In this document: positions 21,943-25,364 of the stretch, piece by piece
Layout: each line of letters opens with the position of its first letter
How positions within the stretch are numbered: position 1 is the stretch's first letter
NCBI GenBank assembly: GCA_036406655.1
Contig: DASXAP010000082.1
Span: 1 to 25,364, forward strand
From: VAZQ01 sp036406655
GTDB lineage: Bacteria; Pseudomonadota; Alphaproteobacteria; Rhizobiales; Xanthobacteraceae
Length of the DNA: 25,364 nucleotides
Direction of reading: 5' to 3'
The notes under the pieces: model-generated
The model's input: only the letters and a program-made list of their open reading frames with translations
Database searches by the model: none
Told to the model about the DNA's origin: nothing
Translations under genes and position numbers: made by a program

Positions 21943-23187
21943 ATGCGGCTCACCGAGGAAGAAGAGGCGATGCGCGCCGGCGCGTTCGGGCCGGCCGTGC
22001 AGTGGGCGATCGGGCATCAGCTCAAGGTCGCAGCCTATCTCGGCGCCGGCGAGCTCGTCGCGGTGAGCCAGGCCCACATCATGGCCGACACCGAGTCGCT
22101 CGGGCCCGCCGGCGTGGAATGGCTCGAGGCCTGGGCCGCACTGCCGCTCGAGCAGCGGCGGGTGCGGATTCCGACGATCACCGATCCGCGCGGCACCGAT
22201 TTCGCGGCGGCGCACCGCCTCAGGCAGCAGCCGTGGATGCTCGAGCTGGAGCAACGCGCGATCGCCGCCTTCGAGGCGCTGGGCGTGCTGATGACCGATA
22301 CCTGTATCAATTATCAGACCATCATGGCGCCGGTCGCCGGCGAGCACGTCGCCTACGGCGACACCGGAGTGGTGATCTATTGCAACAGCGTCTGCGGCGC
22401 CCGCTCGAACTTCGAAGGGGGACCTTCCGCGCTGGCCGCGGCGCTGACCGGACGGACGCCGCGCTACGGCTACCATCTCGATGCGCGGCGCCGCGCGACC
22501 GTGCTCATCGAGGTCGGCTCGACACCGCGCGAGCTCGACGAGTGGGGAGCGCTCGGAGGCGTCATCGGCAGGGTTGCCGGTGACTACTGGCAGGTCCCCG
22601 CCCTCCTCGGCCTCGATCGGATACCGACGCCGGACGAGATGAAGCATTTCGGCGCGGCGCTCGCGAGCTACGGCTCGGTCGCGCTGTTTCACATGATCGG
22701 CATCACCCCGGAGGCGCGCTTCTCCCGCGACGTGATCCTTTCCGGCAACCTGCCGAGCCACGCCGTAGGCGAGAGCGATCTGCGTGCCTTCCGGGCAGGC
22801 TACCTGCGGGCACTCGATGCGGTCGATCTCGTCGTGTTCTCGGCCCCGCAGCTGAGCCTGATCGAGATGCGGCAATTGGCCGGGCTGCTCGACGGCCGGC
22901 ACGCGAGCATTCCGCTCTTTGCGGTGACCAGCCCGCAGGTGAAGGCCGACGCGGATCGCCTCGGGCTCACCCTCCGCATCGAGGCGGCGGGCGGCACCGT
23001 GCTCTCGGGAATGTGCTTCTACCAGAGTTACGCCCGGGAGATGGCCGAAGCCAACGGCTGGAGCCGGCTCGCGACCAATTCGGCCAAGCTCGTCAACATC
23101 ATCGGTGGCTACGGTTACACCCCGGCGCTGCTCTCCATGGCGGCTTGCGTGGAGGCGGCCTGCCGCGGCGGCAGGATCGCCCGATGA
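21943..23187 (+). CDS. Aconitase X (AcnX) large subunit
   Basis: A 414-residue hydro-lyase of the aconitase superfamily. The opening MRLTEEEEAM is the family N-terminus, which supports ATG 21943 despite a weak Shine-Dalgarno. Family blocks include AHIMADTESLGPAG (45-58), TDTCINYQ (118-125), VVIYCNSVCGARSNFEGG (143-160) and GGTVLSGMCFYQSYA (350-364). Cys121, Cys147, Cys151 and Cys358 are candidate iron or Fe-S ligands. Known AcnX enzymes are cis-3-hydroxyproline dehydratases in bacteria and mevalonate-5-phosphate dehydratases in archaea; I cannot assign either here. It overlaps the swivel subunit gene by four bases (ATGA at 23184) and diverges from the TctC gene, suggesting the substrate is an imported hydroxy acid. 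Confidence 0.92.
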   Translation: MRLTEEEEAMRAGAFGPAVQWAIGHQLKVAAYLGAGELVAVSQAHIMADTESLGPAGVEWLEAWAALPLEQRRVRIPTITDPRGTDFAAAHRLRQQPWMLELEQRAIAAFEALGVLMTDTCINYQTIMAPVAGEHVAYGDTGVVIYCNSVCGARSNFEGGPSALAAALTGRTPRYGYHLDARRRATVLIEVGSTPRELDEWGALGGVIGRVAGDYWQVPALLGLDRIPTPDEMKHFGAALASYGSVALFHMIGITPEARFSRDVILSGNLPSHAVGESDLRAFRAGYLRALDAVDLVVFSAPQLSLIEMRQLAGLLDGRHASIPLFAVTSPQVKADADRLGLTLRIEAAGGTVLSGMCFYQSYAREMAEANGWSRLATNSAKLVNIIGGYGYTPALLSMAACVEAACRGGRIAR

Positions 23188-23600
23188 GCGCGGCCACCTA
23201 CTACGCAAGCGCCGGGATGGGCCGTCGCGTCGAGGGCCGGGCGCTGGTCGCCAAGGACGGCTTCTCCGCGCGCTACGACCTCGACCGCCGGCGCGGCACC
23301 TTCGCCCGCCCCGAGCACAGGCTCGCCGGCGCAAGCTATGTCGGCCGGGTGCTGGTGCTCGATGCCGCGAAGGGCGGGGTGGCCACCGCATGGATGCTGC
23401 ACGAGATGAAGGCGCGCGGCGTCGTTCCCGCGGCGCTGGTGCTCAACGCGGTCAACCCGATCATGGTCCAGGGCGCCGCGCTCGCCGATTTCACCATGCT
23501 CTCCGGGTTCGACGTGGACATCACCCAGGTGATCCCGAACGGCGCGCTGGTCGAGGTCGACCCGTCAGCCCCCCGACCGTTCATTCGGGTGCTGCGGTGA
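23184..23600 (+). CDS. Aconitase X swivel (small) subunit, DUF126
   Basis: A 138-residue swivel domain that completes the active site of the AcnX large subunit; start and stop overlap (ATGA) implies coupled synthesis. Family blocks are GRRVEGRALVAKDGFS (13-28), SYVGRVLVLDAAKGG (51-65) and LNAVNPIMVQGAALADF (88-103). Characterised AcnX swivel domains, as I remember them, carry a serine-rich loop of the form RGS-x-SGS after the GRVLVL strand. Here the loop reads KGGVATAW (63-70), lacking those serines, so this pair probably belongs to a subfamily with a different substrate. The assignment to the family is firm; the substrate is open. Downstream lies the convergent toxin gene after 79 bases with nothing recognisable. 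Confidence 0.9.
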   Translation: MSAATYYASAGMGRRVEGRALVAKDGFSARYDLDRRRGTFARPEHRLAGASYVGRVLVLDAAKGGVATAWMLHEMKARGVVPAALVLNAVNPIMVQGAALADFTMLSGFDVDITQVIPNGALVEVDPSAPRPFIRVLR

Positions 23601-23679
23601 TCAGCCGCGCCGGAATAGATTCTCGAGCCGACGAGACGCGGATGACCCCTTCGCTGGGTTGCGCTTTCGCTGCCCGACA

Positions 23680-23961
23680 TCACTCACCCCGCCATCGCCG
23701 GCGGGACGTGTGTCGTACGTGCAGAATCTCGATCGTGTCACCATCGATGCTGTAGAAAATCTTGTATCGATACCTCCGAACGATCTTCACTCGCACGGGG
23801 TCATCCGCTCGTTGCGACGCCTCGGGATGCTCCGCGATGAACTCCACGCCGGCATAGATGGCCGCCAGAACATTGCGAGCCCCCGCCGAGCTTCGCGCCT
23901 CGAGACACCGAAAGATCTCCTCGATATCGCCGCGCGCACGCGGCGTATATCGAACCTTCAT
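23680..23961 (-). CDS. ParE/RelE-superfamily toxin
   Basis: A 93-residue toxin of a type II toxin-antitoxin pair. The ParE/RelE plan is visible: MKVRYTPRARGDIEEIFRCL helix, the central VEFIAEHPEASQRADDP segment, the strands VKIVRRYRYKIFYSIDGDTIEILHV and a basic end (RHTSRRRWRGE). Strands read more like ParE (gyrase-targeting) than RelE, as catalytic RelE residues cannot be identified with confidence. The ATG overlaps the antitoxin stop by four bases (23958-23961), the usual antitoxin-first arrangement. It converges with the AcnX operon. Confidence 0.88.
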   Translation of the reverse strand: MKVRYTPRARGDIEEIFRCLEARSSAGARNVLAAIYAGVEFIAEHPEASQRADDPVRVKIVRRYRYKIFYSIDGDTIEILHVRHTSRRRWRGE

Positions 23962-24203
23962 GTCACGCCATATTTCTTCCAGAGAGCATCCATTTCCTCG
24001 TCAGGAACGAAATCTCCGCGTCTCGCCTGATCGAAGCCCTCGCGGACGGCGGCGCGCTCTTCGTCAGTCATGACGTAAATGCCGGTGCGGCGCGCCTCGA
24101 TCTCGCGTGCGAATTCGACGAGCTCCTCCTGATCCGGTTGGGGCCACGAGCGAATGCTCTCGAGAACAGCGTTGATCTGCTCTTTGGTCATCTCGGATTC
24201 CAT
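23958..24203 (-). CDS. Antitoxin of the ParE/RelE-type pair
   Basis: An 81-residue acidic protein. The N-terminal half (MTKEQINAVLESIRSWPQPDQEELVEFAREIE) is helical and may be the dimer or DNA-binding part. The C-terminal half, MTDEERAAVREGFDQARRGD followed by FVPDEEMDALWKKYG, is the toxin-wrapping segment seen in antitoxins of this sort. ATG 24203 and ATG 24191 are both possible starts; neither has a strong Shine-Dalgarno. It begins 48 bases after the hydro-lyase beta gene, with only a short spacer for its own promoter, so read-through from that operon is possible. Confidence 0.85.
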   Translation of the reverse strand: MESEMTKEQINAVLESIRSWPQPDQEELVEFAREIEARRTGIYVMTDEERAAVREGFDQARRGDFVPDEEMDALWKKYGVT

Positions 24204-24251
24204 AGCATATGGGCCGATGCAGGCACAAAGACATGCAGGCGCCCGCGCGGC

Positions 24252-24920
24252 TCAGATCACCTCCTCGGTCTTGTCGTCGGTCTCGCCGTAACGGCGCAGC
24301 GTCGCCGGCCGCGTCCCGGCATAAAGCTTCTCCAGCCCGGGCGCGATCCTGGCGTTCTCGCGCTCGAACAGGCTGTTGCCGGCAAGATCGCTCTCGACCA
24401 GGAACGGTCCGAATCTCTCCACGTCGAGGACCCAGACCGCCTGCGCAAGTCCGAGCTCGGCGAGCCAATGCACGCCGGCCACCCGCCGGATGCCGCGCCC
24501 GAGGAGCGCCCCGGTGCCATAGCCGACCGTGGTGAGATAGATCGCCTCCCTGGGCACGAACGACCGGCGATAGGTCTCGGAGCTCATGCCGCCCTTGCCG
24601 ATGATGATGTTGCAGCCGGACAGGGCGAACCAGCCGTCGAGCCATCTTGCGAAGCGGAAGGAGGCGGTGGCGGTGACGGCACCGACCGTGTAGCTGCCGT
24701 CGGGATTGACGGTCGCCGCCGGCGAGCAGTGGAAGTTGACGCGCCCGAGCGCCTCGGGCCCGGCCGGCATGCCCGCGCCATCCTCGATCGCGCGCTTGTA
24801 GGCGCCCTCGCGCGCCGTGAACACGCGGCCATGGAGATAGACGACCGAGCCGATCTCGAGCCGGCGCAGATCCGCGGTCGTTGCCGGCAGATGCAGCTCG
24901 ATCGTGTCGAGGCTCGCCAA
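24252..24920 (-). CDS. Class I fumarase/tartrate dehydratase-like beta subunit
   Basis: A 222-residue swivel-type C-terminal subunit of an Fe-S hydro-lyase (fumarase C-terminal family). Blocks are LEIGSVVYLHGRVFTAREGAYKRA (22-45), GRVNFHCSPAATVN (59-72), GAVTATASFRFARW (79-92) and CNIIIGKGGMSSETY (103-117). The usual partner is an alpha subunit with the [4Fe-4S] cluster, encoded three bases upstream. The start is TTG 24920, with GGAG inside the end of the alpha gene; no ATG gives a full-length protein. In split enzymes of this class the reaction can be fumarate/malate, L-tartrate or mesaconate/citramalate interconversion. The substrate here is unassigned. The C-terminus (about 170-222) seems longer than the shortest relatives. 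Confidence 0.9.
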   Translation of the reverse strand: MASLDTIELHLPATTADLRRLEIGSVVYLHGRVFTAREGAYKRAIEDGAGMPAGPEALGRVNFHCSPAATVNPDGSYTVGAVTATASFRFARWLDGWFALSGCNIIIGKGGMSSETYRRSFVPREAIYLTTVGYGTGALLGRGIRRVAGVHWLAELGLAQAVWVLDVERFGPFLVESDLAGNSLFERENARIAPGLEKLYAGTRPATLRRYGETDDKTEEVI

Positions 24921-24923
24921 TGC

Positions 24924-25364
24924 CTACTCCGCCGCCTCCGCCGCCCGGCCTTCCCATTCGACGGTCGCCCGCCGCATGTAGTCGGTGAACCACATGGGAT
25001 CGGTGCGGTACTCGGGCCTGCCGTCGGCGCCGACGCGGGCGCAGGCGCGGCGCGAGGACAGGCAGAACATGTGCACCGACATCGGCAGGCCGCCGGTATG
25101 GCAATAGCCGACCTCGATGTGGCAGTCGACCACCATGGAGGAGCCCATGAATCCCATCGCCCCCATGCCGATGGAATTGCCGAGCTCCTTGAGCTCCTGC
25201 TCGAGCGCCGCGATCCTCGGATCCGGATTGCGCGATCCGACGATGCGCAGGCACGACGCCTGCTTGCCGAGCACCATCGAGGTGTCCTTCGAGCCGCCGA
25301 GCCCGATCCCGACGATCGCCGGCTGGCAGGCGAGCCCGCGCTTGCCGAAGCCGATCAGCGTGTC
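24924..25364 (-). CDS. Class I fumarase/tartrate dehydratase-like alpha subunit, C-terminal part (cut by window edge)
   Basis: Only the last 146 residues are in the window; the frame is open to base 25364. The first visible stretch contains GLACQPAIVGIGLGGSKDTS, which matches the alpha-subunit segment where a cysteine (here in ACQP) binds the Fe-S cluster before the GIGxGG loop. MGAMGFMGSSMVVDCHIEVG and YCHTGGLPMSVHMFCLSSRR follow as further family blocks. The stop TAG (24926-24924) is three bases before the beta TTG, so both are translated together. N-terminal length, start and promoter cannot be judged. Confidence 0.88.
   Translation of the reverse strand, partial: DTLIGFGKRGLACQPAIVGIGLGGSKDTSMVLGKQASCLRIVGSRNPDPRIAALEQELKELGNSIGMGAMGFMGSSMVVDCHIEVGYCHTGGLPMSVHMFCLSSRRACARVGADGRPEYRTDPMWFTDYMRRATVEWEGRAAEAAE

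Noticed and set aside
1..25364. CRISPR array, tRNA, rRNA, transposase or phage genes
   Set aside because: No regularly spaced repeats, no RNA gene pattern and no matching protein family were seen.

Overview
This is a high-GC window. Its overlapping cistrons, its general-stress (EcfG/sigma-T type) promoter motifs, a TctC/Bug-type receptor and the familiar intergenic hairpin repeats all point to an alphaproteobacterium. Hyphomicrobiales (Bradyrhizobium/Xanthobacteraceae-like) is my best guess, made by inference rather than by a database match.

Left part, about 1-14600: an alpha-glucan/trehalose and stress region. A tightly coupled plus-strand operon encodes trehalose-6-phosphate phosphatase (otsB), a GH15 hydrolase and trehalose-6-phosphate synthase (otsA, TTG start inside the GH15 gene). 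It is followed by an NfeD-type membrane serine protease and its SPFH/stomatin partner. A tiny zinc-ribbon gene (minus) and an RNase Z-like metallo-beta-lactamase gene (plus) diverge from each other. A glucose-dehydrogenase-like gene and a second GH15 gene form a minus-strand operon. It diverges from a gene for a protein of the Anabaena sensory rhodopsin transducer (ASRT) superfamily. A GT4 glycosyltransferase and an amylo-alpha-1,6-glucosidase (debranching) gene follow. Two exact GGAAC-N16-CGTT motifs and two near matches stand at the right distance before four of these transcription units, which suggests one general-stress regulon for trehalose/glycogen chemistry.

Right part, about 14700-25364: a catabolic or accessory region. 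It holds an orphan molybdopterin subunit of the xanthine dehydrogenase family and a 400-bp repeat-filled gap. Next is a minus-strand run of TctC-type receptor, PHP-like DUF3604 protein and DUF3300 protein. Divergent from TctC is a two-gene aconitase X (large plus swivel subunit). A ParE/RelE-type toxin-antitoxin pair follows, then the two subunits of a class I (Fe-S) fumarase/tartrate dehydratase-like hydro-lyase, the alpha subunit being cut by the window edge. No regulator, rhodopsin, Tct membrane component, Fe-S/FAD hydroxylase subunit, tRNA, rRNA, CRISPR or transposase was seen.

Most interesting points: the shared EcfG-like promoters, the ASRT protein beside sugar genes without a rhodopsin, the aconitase X whose swivel subunit lacks the serine-rich loop I expect, and the pairing of two split hydro-lyases with an orphan TctC and a PHP-like enzyme of unknown substrate.
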